Shown here: positions 1 through 8,997 of the stretch, one piece after another
Position numbering within the stretch: the first letter of the stretch is position 1
Layout of the letters: each line of letters starts with the position of its first letter
DNA from: Flavobacteriaceae bacterium LYZ1037
Lineage (GTDB): Bacteria; Bacteroidota; Bacteroidia; Flavobacteriales; Flavobacteriaceae
Length of the DNA: 64,000 nucleotides
NCBI GenBank assembly: GCA_003144015.1
Contig: QFWS01000002.1
Location: 558,001 to 622,000, forward strand
Reading direction: 5' to 3'
The notes under the pieces: generated by a model
The model's input: only the letters and a program-made list of their open reading frames with translations
Databases searched by the model: none
What the model was told of the DNA's origin: nothing
Program-made: the position numbers and the translations under genes

Positions 1-581
1 ACATTGGTTCTAATTCTTGTATATGCCTTTACTAATCTTTCTTCAATTTTAGCTTTATAATCTTCAGATTTCTTTATTAAAGCAGCTTCTTCTTTTTCAG
101 TTTCAGCTAAAATAGCATCTAATTCACTTTTCTTATGCTTTAAATGAGATTGACGAGCTTTTAAACGTTCTTTGGTTTCAGAAATAACTACTTTTTTCTG
201 CTCAATTTGAACTTTAAATTCTTTAATGTGCTTGTCTGCTAATTCAATCTCTAATTCTTGGAATTCAACTTCTTTTGTAATTGAGTTGTATTCTCTGTTA
301 TTTCTAACATTTTTTTGTTGTTCGCTGTATTTTTTAATTAACGCTTTAGATTCTTCAATAAGATTCTTTTTGTCGCCAATTTGATTGTCAATAGAGTCTA
401 AACTTGATTCAAGTTTCTCTAATCTGGTGCTTAATCCAGCAACTTCATCTTCTAAATCACGAACTTCTAAAGGAAGTTCTCCACGAACATTTCTAATTTC
501 ATCGATACGAGAATCGACAAGTTGTAAGTCGTATAAATCTCTTAAACGCTCTTCTACAGTTGCTTCTTTCTTTTTTGCCAT
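1..581 (-). CDS. Zinc-ribbon coiled-coil protein (DUF164 family), C-terminus cut by window edge
   Basis: The frame is open from the ATG at 581 to the window edge, giving the first 193 residues. The visible part starts MAKKKEATVEERL and is almost entirely charged heptad-like sequence, forming a long coiled-coil hairpin. In the zf-RING_7/DUF164 family this hairpin is followed by a C-terminal four-cysteine zinc ribbon, which would lie outside the window. Family members are thought to bind nucleic acid or act as scaffolds, but no reaction is established. The start lies 3 bases after the stop of the Nif3-like gene, so the two are very likely co-transcribed; this pairing is common in Flavobacteriia. 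The family call rests on the coiled-coil part and on gene order, because the cysteines cannot be seen. Confidence 0.8.
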   Translation of the reverse strand, partial: MAKKKEATVEERLRDLYDLQLVDSRIDEIRNVRGELPLEVRDLEDEVAGLSTRLEKLESSLDSIDNQIGDKKNLIEESKALIKKYSEQQKNVRNNREYNSITKEVEFQELEIELADKHIKEFKVQIEQKKVVISETKERLKARQSHLKHKKSELDAILAETEKEEAALIKKSEDYKAKIEERLVKAYTRIRTN

Positions 582-584
582 AGT

Positions 585-1679
585 TTAAAAATACTTAACA
601 GGATTGGTGTTAGTCCTTGATAAAACGATTGCAAAATTAGTAATTTTTTTTGTAAGATATGCAACTAAAAGGTTTTTTGTGAATTGTTCGCTTTCATAAT
701 GTCCAATATCTGCTAAAAGAATCTGATTATCAGCCATAAAAAAGTCATGATATTTTAAATCTGCAGTAATAAATATATCGGCATTTGCTGCTTTTGCAGC
801 AGCTATAGCAAAACTTCCAGAGCCCCCTAAGACAGCTACTTTTTTTATGTTTTTATGTAATAATTTAGAATGTCTAATGCATTCAGTATTCATGTGGTTT
901 TTTAAAAAGTTAAGAAACTCATTTTCAGACATGTCGTTTTCAAGTTCACCTATCATTCCCATACCAATGTGTTGGTTCGTGTTTTCAAGTGTTGTAACTT
1001 CATATGCTACTTCTTCGTAGGAATGTGTGTTAAAAAGTGTTTTTATGATGTTTGACTCTAAATGTTTTGGGAAAATAACCGAAATTTGCGTTTCGTTTTC
1101 AAAGTGTGTTTCCCCTTTTTTGCCTTTAGTTGGGGTGGAATCATCATTCCCGTTATAAGTGCCAATGCCTTCAGTATTAAAGCTGCAATGACTGTAGTTT
1201 CCTATACTTCCTGCACCAGCTTCAAATAAAGCGTTTCTAAGCGTTTCAGCTTCATTTTTGGGTACAAATGTGATGAGTTTTTTTATAGTTTGAGGTTGAG
1301 GTATCAATATTTTTCTGTTTGTTAAACCTAGTTTTTCACAAATCATAGCATTTACTCCTAAAAAGGAATTGTCTAAAGCAGTATGCATAGCATAAATGGC
1401 GACATCGTTTTTTAGAGCTTTAATAACAACACGTTCTACATAAGTTTTACCGGTGAGTTTTTTTAAACCTTTAAAAATTATAGGATGAAAACTAACAATT
1501 AGATTGCAATTGGATTCTATGGCTTCATCGACTACTGTTTCTAATGTGTCTAATGTTACCAAAACTCCTGTTAGCTTACTGTTTTTATCTCCAACTAACA
1601 GACCAACATTGTCAAAGTCTTCTGCATAAGCTAAAGGTGAAAGTGCTTCAATATGATTTATGACATCTTGAACAATCAT
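585..1679 (-). CDS. Nif3-like dinuclear metal centre hexameric protein
   Basis: The 364-residue protein matches the Nif3/YbgI/YqfO family (GTP cyclohydrolase I type 2 homologue in older annotation). Metal-ligand regions are visible: SFHPIIF near residue 65, AMHTALD near residue 99, and DIGHYESE close to the C-terminus. The usual first motif has two adjacent histidines; here the first is Phe. Residues of about 125-240 form the CutA/PII-like insertion of the long YqfO type, which fits the length. The enzymatic role is unsettled in the family; a phosphatase or metal-dependent hydrolase role has been suggested. The downstream gene is the zinc-ribbon coiled-coil protein, 3 bases away. A TATCTTTG box on this strand lies 25 bases before the start. 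Confidence 0.88.
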   Translation of the reverse strand: MIVQDVINHIEALSPLAYAEDFDNVGLLVGDKNSKLTGVLVTLDTLETVVDEAIESNCNLIVSFHPIIFKGLKKLTGKTYVERVVIKALKNDVAIYAMHTALDNSFLGVNAMICEKLGLTNRKILIPQPQTIKKLITFVPKNEAETLRNALFEAGAGSIGNYSHCSFNTEGIGTYNGNDDSTPTKGKKGETHFENETQISVIFPKHLESNIIKTLFNTHSYEEVAYEVTTLENTNQHIGMGMIGELENDMSENEFLNFLKNHMNTECIRHSKLLHKNIKKVAVLGGSGSFAIAAAKAANADIFITADLKYHDFFMADNQILLADIGHYESEQFTKNLLVAYLTKKITNFAIVLSRTNTNPVKYF

Positions 1680-1703
1680 AATTTTATGTTATTAAGTTTC
1701 TAA

Positions 1704-1711
1704 CAAAGATA
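1704..1711 (-). promoter_or_regulatory. Promoter -7 box for the Nif3-like gene
   Basis: TATCTTTG on the minus strand fits the Bacteroidota -7 consensus TAnnTTTG, 24 bases before the ATG at 1679. No clear -33 TTTG was found at the usual spacing, so this rests on the -7 box alone. Confidence 0.5.
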
Positions 1712-1731
1712 AAATTTTTAAATTCGCTTTA

Positions 1732-2736
1732 ATGAAATTCTTACGTTACATCTTGCTTCCTATTGTTCCAATCTACTTTTTAGTGACTTGGGCAAGAAAT
1801 AAATTATACGATTTTGGCTGGAAAAAAAGTAAATCTTATAAGATTCCTGTTATTTGTGTTGGGAACCTGAGCGTTGGTGGTACTGGAAAATCGCCAATGA
1901 TTGAGTATTTAATACGCATATTAAAAATGGATTATAAATTGGCCACTTTAAGTAGAGGTTATAAAAGAGAAACAAGTGGTTTTAAGTTGGCTGATGCAAG
2001 CGATTCGGCTAAAACAATTGGAGATGAACCTTTTCAATTTTTTAATAAATTTGGTGAAACTATTTTAGTTGCCGTTGATGCTAATAGACAGAATGGTATT
2101 GCAAATTTACTTAACATAAATAATAATCTCGATGTTATTTTACTAGATGATGCTTTTCAACATCGGAAAGTGCAAGCAGGTTTTAATATACTTCTCACCT
2201 CTTATGGTGATTTGTATTGTGATGATATATTGCTGCCAACTGGTAATTTAAGAGAGCCCAAAAGTGGAGCTAAACGTGCAAATATTATTATGGTTACTAA
2301 ATGCCCTAATACAATTGCTGAAAGTGAAAAAACACAAATCATTACTAAATTAAAGCCAAGAAAAGAACAGCATGTGTTTTTTAGTTCTATAACGTATTCT
2401 AATTATGTATTTTCTTTATCAACTAAGCAAGAGATTTCTCAATTGTCAGCCTTTACCTTGGTAACAGGCATTGCTAATGCAACTCCATTAGTGGATTATT
2501 TAAAATTTAAAGCGTTAGATTTTGAACATTTAAACTTTAATGACCATCATGTGTTTTCGGAAAAAGAGATTGAAGAATTATCGAAATCAGATTGTATTGT
2601 TACAACCGAAAAGGATTTTATGCGTTTAAAATCTGAAAGTAAATTACAGGAAAAATTATTTTATCTGCCTATAGAGTTTTCGATAGATAAGGAAGAAATG
2701 TTTAATAATTTAGTTTTAGATACTGTGAAACGTTAA
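1732..2736 (+). CDS. lpxK: Tetraacyldisaccharide 4'-kinase (lipid A 4'-kinase)
   Basis: LpxK phosphorylates the 4' position of the lipid A disaccharide at the inner face of the cytoplasmic membrane, the sixth step of the Raetz pathway. The 334-residue protein has an N-terminal membrane helix (about 4-20), the P-loop GNLSVGGTGKSP at 44-55, and the conserved LLDDAFQHR segment near 140. The C-terminal TTEKDFMRL near 291 is also typical. Length is normal for Bacteroidota LpxK. The gene is divergent from the Nif3-like gene and convergent with the histidine kinase, sharing 4 bases at the stop codons (TTAA). It stands alone rather than in a lipid A operon. Confidence 0.95.
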   Translation: MKFLRYILLPIVPIYFLVTWARNKLYDFGWKKSKSYKIPVICVGNLSVGGTGKSPMIEYLIRILKMDYKLATLSRGYKRETSGFKLADASDSAKTIGDEPFQFFNKFGETILVAVDANRQNGIANLLNINNNLDVILLDDAFQHRKVQAGFNILLTSYGDLYCDDILLPTGNLREPKSGAKRANIIMVTKCPNTIAESEKTQIITKLKPRKEQHVFFSSITYSNYVFSLSTKQEISQLSAFTLVTGIANATPLVDYLKFKALDFEHLNFNDHHVFSEKEIEELSKSDCIVTTEKDFMRLKSESKLQEKLFYLPIEFSIDKEEMFNNLVLDTVKR

Positions 2737-4958
2737 GCCGTTTTTGGATCTTGTTTAATTAAAGTGTCAAAAAGTTTCTTCTCAAAATCTTCTTGTTTGA
2801 ATGGTTTAGAGATAATATCGTCGAAGCCAGCTTCATCAAATTCATGCATTTTATCTTCTAAAGTAACTGCAGTAAGCGCAAAAATAGTTATCTCTTTATT
2901 AAAAGTTCTAATAATTCTAGTTGCTTCCAAGCCACTAATTCCAGGCATGTGAATATCCATCAAAATAACATGATAGTTTTTGTCTTTTACCATGCTAACA
3001 GCGTCTTCACCATTATCAACAACTTCACAATGAAGCTTCATTTTGTTAAGGATCTTTTTGGTAATCATTTGATTGATTTTGTTGTCCTCAACAACCAGAA
3101 TATTAATGTCTTTTAGGTCTATTTCATTAATGTCTTTAAAGTAACTTACTTCTTTAACTTCAGCTACTTTTTCGGCATATTTAAGTGGTATCTCAAACGT
3201 AAATTTCGAACCTTTACCAAGTTCACTTTTTAAAGATATTTTACCATTTAAAATTTGAATGAGGCCTTTTACAATAGAGAGTCCTAAGCCTGTGCCACCA
3301 TACTTTCTGTTAATTTGTATGGACCCTTGAGAAAAGCTTTCAAAAAGTTGATTTTGTTTTTCTTGACTAATACCAATTCCGTTATTTTCTATTTCGAATC
3401 GAACATTATATTGGTCGCCTTGTTTGTCTACTTCATGGGCTCTTACCCAGATATCTCCATCTTTTGTAAACTTAATAGCATTACCAATTAAGTTGATTAA
3501 AATTTGAGATATTTTAATTTGATCTGCCATGAAATTATTAGGGAGATTGGAATCGTATTCTAAGTGAATTTGCACATTGTTGTCTGTTGCAGAATTGTTT
3601 AAAGCAGCAATAATATTTGTCATTTTCTTTTTAAGACTAAAAGCTTCAGGTTCAATTTCTACTTTATTGGCTTCAATTTTATTGATTTGGAGAATATCGT
3701 TAATAAATGTCAATAGATAATCTCCAGAAAACTTCAAAGACTTCAGGTGTTGTATTTGATTTGGTTTAGGGTTTTCTTCTAATAGCATGTTGGTTAATCC
3801 AGTTACAGCGTAGAGAGGTGTTCTTAACTCATGGGTAACCGTCGATAAAAAGTTTGCTTTGGTTTTCGAAGCTAGCTCTGCTTTTTCTTTCGAAACAATT
3901 AATTCTGCATTTTTTTTATGCAGCATGTTGTTTGTTTTTAATCGAATATTATTGTTTTTATATAAGGAAAGCGTTAATAACGACAGAATAGTAATTAAAG
4001 CAATGCTTAAAATAGTAGTTAATTTATTTAAATTGTTGGCTGCTTTTTGTTCTTCTAAATCGGCAAGTTGCTTTTTCTGGTACTCAGTTTGATTTTCAAT
4101 TAATAATTGCATTCTCTTTTCTTGAGAAAGACTACTTCTTTTAGCTTCAAGTAGTGAGTCTGATAACGCAATATGCTTTCTTAAATATTCGGTTGCCGCT
4201 TTATAGTTTCCTGTTTCTTGATTTAAGGTGCTTAGTACTAAATAACCATTATTTATAACATTATTAAAGTTGTTTTTTTTAGCTAAAGCTAAGCCTTCAT
4301 TTGCTTGATTTAAAGCGCCTTCTGGATCGTTTAAATAGAATAGTGTTGTGCCTAAGTTTATTTTGGCGCTACTTAATATTTTATCTAAATCGTATCTTTT
4401 AGAAACAGTTATAGACTTAAGTAAATGTTGTTTTGCATTCTTATAATCTTTTAAATAGATATAAGTAATTCCTTCGTTGAGCAAAACTTCGGCGACGAAA
4501 TTATTTAAATCTTCTTGCTCAAAAAGTGTTTTTGAAGACTTGTAATAATCTAATGCTTGTTTGTATTGTTTTTTACTTGTATAAACATTACCTAATGTTT
4601 TATAGGTTTCTGCTAGATTGATATCGTCTTTTGCAAATCGTTGTACTTCATTAGCTTTAATTAGCGATTTAATAGCTTCGTCTGGTTCTTCAATAATATA
4701 TTGAAGTTTTCCAATTTTAGAGTAAATAATTCCAATACTCTTCTTATTGTCTATTTTTATGGCAAGCTGTAATGCTTCATCATATTTTTCACGAGCATCA
4801 AAATATGCGTTTTTATCTATGTCAAGTTGTGCTTGATTAATTCTATAATCTATTGTATTTTGGATAGTTTCAGGGTCTTCGTCAAAAGATGTTTGAGCTG
4901 AAGTATGAAAACTCAACAACAGTATAATAGCACATATGTAATTGCTGATTTGGGACAT
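2733..4958 (-). CDS. TPR-containing hybrid sensor histidine kinase/response regulator
   Basis: This 741-residue hybrid kinase has a signal peptide (1-21), a tetratricopeptide-rich sensor part (about 35-270) placed in the periplasm, a coiled stretch, and one membrane helix (about 311-333). In the cytoplasm follow a HisKA domain with phospho-acceptor His376 in THELRTPL, an HATPase domain with N-box NLIGNAIKF and G-box GTGLGLSIVKG, and a C-terminal receiver with Asp668 in LMDIHMPG and the SKPF lysine. There is no DNA-binding domain, so output must pass through an unlinked partner or phosphorelay. The signal is unknown; TPR sensors of this type usually read protein or envelope state. The stop codon overlaps that of lpxK. 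Confidence 0.92.
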   Translation of the reverse strand: MSQISNYICAIILLLSFHTSAQTSFDEDPETIQNTIDYRINQAQLDIDKNAYFDAREKYDEALQLAIKIDNKKSIGIIYSKIGKLQYIIEEPDEAIKSLIKANEVQRFAKDDINLAETYKTLGNVYTSKKQYKQALDYYKSSKTLFEQEDLNNFVAEVLLNEGITYIYLKDYKNAKQHLLKSITVSKRYDLDKILSSAKINLGTTLFYLNDPEGALNQANEGLALAKKNNFNNVINNGYLVLSTLNQETGNYKAATEYLRKHIALSDSLLEAKRSSLSQEKRMQLLIENQTEYQKKQLADLEEQKAANNLNKLTTILSIALITILSLLTLSLYKNNNIRLKTNNMLHKKNAELIVSKEKAELASKTKANFLSTVTHELRTPLYAVTGLTNMLLEENPKPNQIQHLKSLKFSGDYLLTFINDILQINKIEANKVEIEPEAFSLKKKMTNIIAALNNSATDNNVQIHLEYDSNLPNNFMADQIKISQILINLIGNAIKFTKDGDIWVRAHEVDKQGDQYNVRFEIENNGIGISQEKQNQLFESFSQGSIQINRKYGGTGLGLSIVKGLIQILNGKISLKSELGKGSKFTFEIPLKYAEKVAEVKEVSYFKDINEIDLKDINILVVEDNKINQMITKKILNKMKLHCEVVDNGEDAVSMVKDKNYHVILMDIHMPGISGLEATRIIRTFNKEITIFALTAVTLEDKMHEFDEAGFDDIISKPFKQEDFEKKLFDTLIKQDPKTA

Positions 4959-4979
4959 TTTTTATATCTCTTATAAAAA

Positions 4980-4987
4980 CAAATATA
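4980..4987 (-). promoter_or_regulatory. Promoter -7 box for the hybrid kinase
   Basis: TATATTTG on the minus strand matches TAnnTTTG and lies 21 bases before the ATG at 4958, leaving a leader of roughly 15 bases. It sits in the 48-base gap between this gene and gap. Confidence 0.5.
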
Positions 4988-5006
4988 AATATTTATTCGA
5001 TAAAAG

Positions 5007-6005
5007 TTACTTTTTCATCGATAAATTGCAAATTAAATCAATAATTCTACTAGAATATCCAGTTTCATTATCGTACCAACCAATTATTTTTACCATATTT
5101 CCAATAACAGAAGTCATTTGAGAATCGAAAATACAAGAGTGAGTATTTCCAACAATATCAATAGAAACAATAGGGTCTTCGGTATATTCTAGAATGCCTT
5201 TATAGCTGTGTAAAGAGGCATCTTTAAAAGCACTATTTATATCTTCTATAGTTACAGTTTTTTCAACATTCAATGTAATATCTGTTAAAGATCCGTTAGC
5301 AACAGGAACTCTTATGCCACAGCCACCAATAACACTAGATAATTCTGGAAATATTTTAGTTAATGCTTTTGCAGCTCCAGTAGTTGTTGGAACAATAGAT
5401 TGTCCAGCTGCTCTGGCTCGTCGTAAATCTTTATGTGGTTGGTCGTGTAGGCTTTGATCGGACGTGTAGGAGTGAACCGTTGTTATGTACGCTTGTTTTA
5501 CACCACATAGTTTGTTGATAATATCAATCATTGGAGCTGCGTTGTTGGTTGTACATGAAGCGTTAGACAACATGGTTTCTTCTCCTGTTAATATTTCGTC
5601 ATTAACACCTAAAACAATAGTTTCAATATCGTCTTCTAATGGAGGTACACTTAAAATAACTTTTTTTGCTCCATTTTTTATATGATATTCTAATGCTTCT
5701 CTAGTTTTAAATTTCCCCGTAGCTTCAATGACAAAATCGACTTGATAAGGCTTCCAGTTAATATCTTTAGGGTGTATTGCCTTTGAGAATGGAATTTTCT
5801 TGTCATTTACTATCACATGATTTTCATCTGAAGAAATAGCTTCTTTAAAAATACCATGAATACTATCGTATTTTAATAAATGACCGAGTGTTTTTGTGTC
5901 TGCTAGATCATTAACTGCAACAACCTGAATGTCTTTATTATCTTGTAATAATCTAAAAACACGTCTGCCAATGCGTCCAAAACCGTTAATTGCAACATGT
6001 ATCAT
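5007..6005 (-). CDS. gap: Glyceraldehyde-3-phosphate dehydrogenase, type I
   Basis: The enzyme interconverts glyceraldehyde 3-phosphate and 1,3-bisphosphoglycerate in central carbon metabolism. The 332-residue protein carries the Rossmann motif NGFGRIGR (7-14), Asp33 in the VNDLAD segment (favouring NAD), the catalytic Cys151 in SNASCTTN, and the base His178 in TTVHSYTSDQ. The length is standard. The start ATG overlaps the lipA stop codon by one base (TAATG), so it is translated from the lipA message. Flavobacteriia often carry two or more gap genes; whether this copy is glycolytic or gluconeogenic cannot be told from sequence alone. Confidence 0.95.
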   Translation of the reverse strand: MIHVAINGFGRIGRRVFRLLQDNKDIQVVAVNDLADTKTLGHLLKYDSIHGIFKEAISSDENHVIVNDKKIPFSKAIHPKDINWKPYQVDFVIEATGKFKTREALEYHIKNGAKKVILSVPPLEDDIETIVLGVNDEILTGEETMLSNASCTTNNAAPMIDIINKLCGVKQAYITTVHSYTSDQSLHDQPHKDLRRARAAGQSIVPTTTGAAKALTKIFPELSSVIGGCGIRVPVANGSLTDITLNVEKTVTIEDINSAFKDASLHSYKGILEYTEDPIVSIDIVGNTHSCIFDSQMTSVIGNMVKIIGWYDNETGYSSRIIDLICNLSMKK

Positions 6006-6883
6006 TAATTGATATGTTTTTGGGCTTTATACGAAGATCTAACTAGGGCACTACTTTCTACATGTCTAAAACCTAGATCTAATCCAATTTGTTTGTATTC
6101 ATCAAATTGATCCGGAAGAATAAATTGTTTTACAGGTAAATGTTTTTTACTTGGCTGTAAATATTGTCCAATGGTTACTACATCCACATCATTGTCTTTA
6201 AGATCATGAAGGGTTGCAATAACTTCTTCCCGAGTTTCACCAAGTCCAAGCATAATGCCAGATTTTGTTCTGCGTTGTCCTTGTGTTTTTAAATATTTTA
6301 AAACACCAAGACTTCTATCGTATTTGGCTTGAATTCGAACTTCTCTGGTTAATCTTCTAACGGTTTCAATATTATGAGATACAACTTCAGGGGCTACTTC
6401 AATAATTCTGTCGATATGTTGTTCTACTCCTTGAAAATCTGGAATTAAAGTTTCTAATGTAGTTTCAGGATTCATTCTACGAACAGCTTTTACAGTTTCT
6501 GCCCACATAATGCTTCCCATGTCTTTTAAATCGTCTCTATCTACACTTGTTAAAACGGCGTGTTTTATGCTCATAAGTTTAATAGAACGTGCTACTTTTT
6601 CAGGCTCGTCCCAATCCACAGTCTCTGGTCTTCCTGTTTTAACACCACAAAAACCACATGAGCGTGTACAAATGTTTCCAAGAATCATAAAAGTTGCTGT
6701 TCCTTCTCCCCAGCATTCGCCCATATTTGGGCAACTTCCAGATGTACAAATAGTATTTAATTTATATTTATCTACAAGACTACGTAGTTCGGTATATTTT
6801 TTACCTGTTGGTAATTTTACACGTAACCACTTAGGTTTTGCTTCCCTGGCAGGTAAAATATTCGAAGCTGTTTTGGTGTTCAT
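6005..6883 (-). CDS. lipA: Lipoyl synthase
   Basis: LipA is a radical SAM enzyme that inserts two sulfurs into protein-bound octanoyl groups to make the lipoyl cofactor of 2-oxoacid dehydrogenases and of the glycine cleavage system. The 292-residue protein shows the auxiliary cluster cysteines 46, 51 and 57 ([12 protein letters not shown]) and the radical SAM cysteines 72, 76 and 79 (CTRSCGFC). The C-terminal RSSY serine motif that ligates the auxiliary cluster is present. The start ATG at 6883 follows tandem -7 boxes. It forms a two-gene operon with gap. One client, the glycine cleavage system, is represented in this window by gcvP. Confidence 0.97.
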   Translation of the reverse strand: MNTKTASNILPAREAKPKWLRVKLPTGKKYTELRSLVDKYKLNTICTSGSCPNMGECWGEGTATFMILGNICTRSCGFCGVKTGRPETVDWDEPEKVARSIKLMSIKHAVLTSVDRDDLKDMGSIMWAETVKAVRRMNPETTLETLIPDFQGVEQHIDRIIEVAPEVVSHNIETVRRLTREVRIQAKYDRSLGVLKYLKTQGQRRTKSGIMLGLGETREEVIATLHDLKDNDVDVVTIGQYLQPSKKHLPVKQFILPDQFDEYKQIGLDLGFRHVESSALVRSSYKAQKHIN

Positions 6884-6904
6884 TTACTGTCTGTTTTTGT
6901 AATG

Positions 6905-6920
6905 CAAAGATACAAAAGTA
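6905..6920 (-). promoter_or_regulatory. Tandem promoter -7 boxes upstream of lipA-gap
   Basis: On the minus strand TACTTTTG (6913-6920) is followed immediately by TATCTTTG (6905-6912), two head-to-tail matches to TAnnTTTG. The boxes end 22 bases before the lipA ATG. Which one is used is not clear. Confidence 0.5.
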
Positions 6921-6975
6921 ATATGTTACAATGACTTTAAGGAATTAAAAATGGAAAAGGAATGAAAGCTGTAAT

Positions 6976-7530
6976 TTAAATGGTTTTGTTTTTAATTATT
7001 TCGGCAAGCAGTTTTTTTGCACGTAATAATTTAACCTTCACATTATTTATTGGTTCATTTAATTCTTGAGAAATTGCTTTATAACTTAATTCTTGAAAAT
7101 ATCTTAGATTAATAACTTCTTGATAGTGAGGCTTAAGCTTTTTTATATCTCTTAGTAATTTATCTAGATTTTGTTCGGTGATTAATTTGTCTTCAGCCGA
7201 TGGACTTTCGTCTAAAATTTGATGATACGAATGGTTGTCATCGTTAGAAATGGTTTGGGAAAAATTGTTTTTTTCTTTTCTAATTAAATCTATTTGAATG
7301 TTTTTTGAAATAGTTATTAGCCAAGTTTTGAAAGTGTAGCTTTCATTAAAAGTATGAATCTTATCAAAGGCTTTAGAAAAGGCTTGAATAGTTATATCTT
7401 CAGCATCATTTTCATTCTCAATGCGTTTTAATTGAAATCCGTACACATAATCCCAATAAGTGTCTAGCAAGAAGTTAAATGCTTTTTGGTCATTATTTTT
7501 TGCTTTTTTTATAGCTTCTTCTATTTCCAA
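6976..7530 (-). CDS. ECF-type RNA polymerase sigma factor
   Basis: The 184-residue protein has a region 2 helix around DAEDITIQAFSKAF that binds the -10 element and core polymerase, a short acidic linker, and a region 4 helix-turn-helix around LSYKAISQELNEP ending in KLLRAKKLL. The size and lack of regions 1 and 3 make it an extracytoplasmic-function sigma factor. No anti-sigma gene adjoins it. Its start lies inside the 3' end of the upstream glycosyltransferase gene, overlapping by 10 bases, so it is probably translated from the same message. The regulon is unknown. Confidence 0.9.
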   Translation of the reverse strand: MEIEEAIKKAKNNDQKAFNFLLDTYWDYVYGFQLKRIENENDAEDITIQAFSKAFDKIHTFNESYTFKTWLITISKNIQIDLIRKEKNNFSQTISNDDNHSYHQILDESPSAEDKLITEQNLDKLLRDIKKLKPHYQEVINLRYFQELSYKAISQELNEPINNVKVKLLRAKKLLAEIIKNKTI

Positions 7531-8636
7531 TGTTTTGGTTTAGAGATTAGATTTGATATAAAGATACTTAATTGCAAAGCAATTAAAAAAAGTTCTAATA
7601 CTGGCAAGTATAAAATTAAATCCTTTTCATTGAGTTTATTTGACACTCTTCCAAAAATAATAAACTGAACTAGAAGTCTAATAGCAATTAGTAATAGCAC
7701 AAATTGCCATTTAAAAAAAGAGATTAATAATACTATAGCTAAAAGCCAAAACAAGAATTGCGATATGTAAAATAAGGCTAAAAGGCTTTTGTGTTTGGTT
7801 TTATAATGGTTAGCCGTTGTAATATGTCGTCTTTTTTGCCTTATCCAATTTCTAAGGGTTGTTTTAGGGATAGACTCTGTAAAACTATCTTTTGAAATAC
7901 AAATTTCAGTATTGTTTTTATTTGCAATTTGATTGATAAATAAATCGTCATCTCCAGATCTAATATACATATGGTTCATAAACCCATTTGCATTAAAAAA
8001 ATCTTTTTTAGTATAGGCCAAGTTTCTACCTACACCCATATATGGTAAACCAATTTTTGCAAATGAAATATATTGAAGCGCCGTTAAAAGTGTTTCAAAG
8101 CGAATTAATTTATTAAGAAACGAATGTTTGACTTTATTATAAGCACCATACCCTAATATAATTGTTTTGCTTTGATTAAAGCAGGCGCTCATTTCAGATA
8201 TCCAGTGTTTTGAAACTGGTCTACAATCTGCATCAGTAAAAAGCAGGTGCTCATACTTTGAAGCTTTAATGCCAAGTGTTAGAGCGTATTTCTTGTTTGC
8301 CCAAAAAGCTTCGTTATTTAAAACGTTTACTATTTTAATGTTATGATGCCTGCTTGCAAAATCTTCCATAACATCTAATGTAGTATCATAAGAAGCATCA
8401 TTAATTAAAACAATTTGAAAATTTGGATATTCTTGAGCAATGATAGCCGGTAAGAATTTTTTTAAGTTTTCAGCTTCATTTTTTGCACAAATTAACACTG
8501 AAATAGGAACATTATTATAAGGTGCTTTTTTTTTGTCTTTTAGAAAAGCAAATTTCCCTAATATTAAGATAAAGTACAACACTTGAATACATGCTACAAA
8601 TAAAAAGGTGTAGAACACTAAATCAAGTAATATCAT
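7521..8636 (-). CDS. Membrane glycosyltransferase, family 2
   Basis: The 371-residue protein has an N-terminal membrane helix (about 5-28), a GT-A catalytic domain starting PISVLICAKNEA (44-55), the metal-binding Asp-Ala-Asp at 135-137 (TDADCRP), a later GDDD and an RQKRR motif as in processive family 2 enzymes, and two or three hydrophobic C-terminal helices. It probably adds sugars to a lipid-linked or extracellular glycan at the inner membrane; donor and acceptor cannot be read from the sequence. It overlaps the downstream sigma factor by 10 bases and follows the small NqrM-like gene by 6 bases. Confidence 0.87.
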   Translation of the reverse strand: MILLDLVFYTFLFVACIQVLYFILILGKFAFLKDKKKAPYNNVPISVLICAKNEAENLKKFLPAIIAQEYPNFQIVLINDASYDTTLDVMEDFASRHHNIKIVNVLNNEAFWANKKYALTLGIKASKYEHLLFTDADCRPVSKHWISEMSACFNQSKTIILGYGAYNKVKHSFLNKLIRFETLLTALQYISFAKIGLPYMGVGRNLAYTKKDFFNANGFMNHMYIRSGDDDLFINQIANKNNTEICISKDSFTESIPKTTLRNWIRQKRRHITTANHYKTKHKSLLALFYISQFLFWLLAIVLLISFFKWQFVLLLIAIRLLVQFIIFGRVSNKLNEKDLILYLPVLELFLIALQLSIFISNLISKPKHWK

Positions 8637-8642
8637 AAAGTA

Positions 8643-8846
8643 TTATGAGTGTTTAGGTTCGTTGCAATCGCTAAATTGGTCTGGCGTTTTTCCACAAAAA
8701 CCACAAGCATCACCATCTTTATTAAGCATCGGGTTTTGGCTTGCGCAAGTTCCTGCAAATTTCCCATCTTTTTTTGCCCAAAGTTTAATAGCTATTCCTG
8801 CAACTGCAATACCTAATAAGAGTAAAGTTATTAAGAGTAATTTCAT
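8643..8846 (-). CDS. Small cysteine-containing membrane protein, NqrM-like
   Basis: This 67-residue protein has one N-terminal membrane helix (about 2-22), then a short polar domain with GTCASQNP (Cys near 34), ACGFCGKTPDQF (two Cys separated by two residues) and a final DCNEP. The layout, one helix followed by a GxC segment and a CxxCG segment, resembles NqrM (DUF539), a small factor needed for assembly of the Na+-translocating NADH:quinone reductase. I infer similarity of that kind; no nqr genes are in the window. Flavobacterial relatives are usually annotated only as membrane or secreted protein. It leads the glycosyltransferase-sigma factor message and has a hairpin in its leader. Confidence 0.6.
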   Translation of the reverse strand: MKLLLITLLLLGIAVAGIAIKLWAKKDGKFAGTCASQNPMLNKDGDACGFCGKTPDQFSDCNEPKHS

Positions 8847-8870
8847 GAGTTTTCTTATTTTTTAAGTAAG

Positions 8871-8893
8871 AAGGAACCTTGTTAAGGTGCCTT
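8871..8893 (-). promoter_or_regulatory. Hairpin in the leader of the NqrM-like gene
   Basis: Arms 8871-8880 and 8884-8893 pair with one mismatch across a three-base loop (core ACCTT-GTT-AAGGT). It lies between the -7 box at 8904-8911 and the start codon at 8846, so it would be in the 5' leader. Its function is unknown. Confidence 0.35.
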
Positions 8894-8903
8894 TAAATTT
8901 CTG

Positions 8904-8911
8904 CAAATTTA
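8904..8911 (-). promoter_or_regulatory. Promoter -7 box for the NqrM-like gene
   Basis: TAAATTTG on the minus strand matches TAnnTTTG, 57 bases before the start codon at 8846, giving a leader that holds the hairpin at 8871-8893. Confidence 0.4.
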
Positions 8912-8936
8912 CAGATTTTTAATGACACTTTTAAAT

Positions 8937-8976
8937 AATAAAGCCTCACTTTATAATTTAAAAGTGAGGCTTTATT
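8937..8976 (-). terminator. Rho-independent terminator after the anti-sigma gene
   Basis: Perfect 16-base arms (8937-8952 and 8961-8976) enclose an 8-base loop, with GC-rich core AAGCCTCAC and a T-rich outer stem. It lies 21 bases past the stop of the anti-sigma gene at 8998 and separates that operon from the NqrM-like gene. Confidence 0.8.
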
Positions 8977-8997
8977 TTAAAAAGTTGAGGGAACTTT

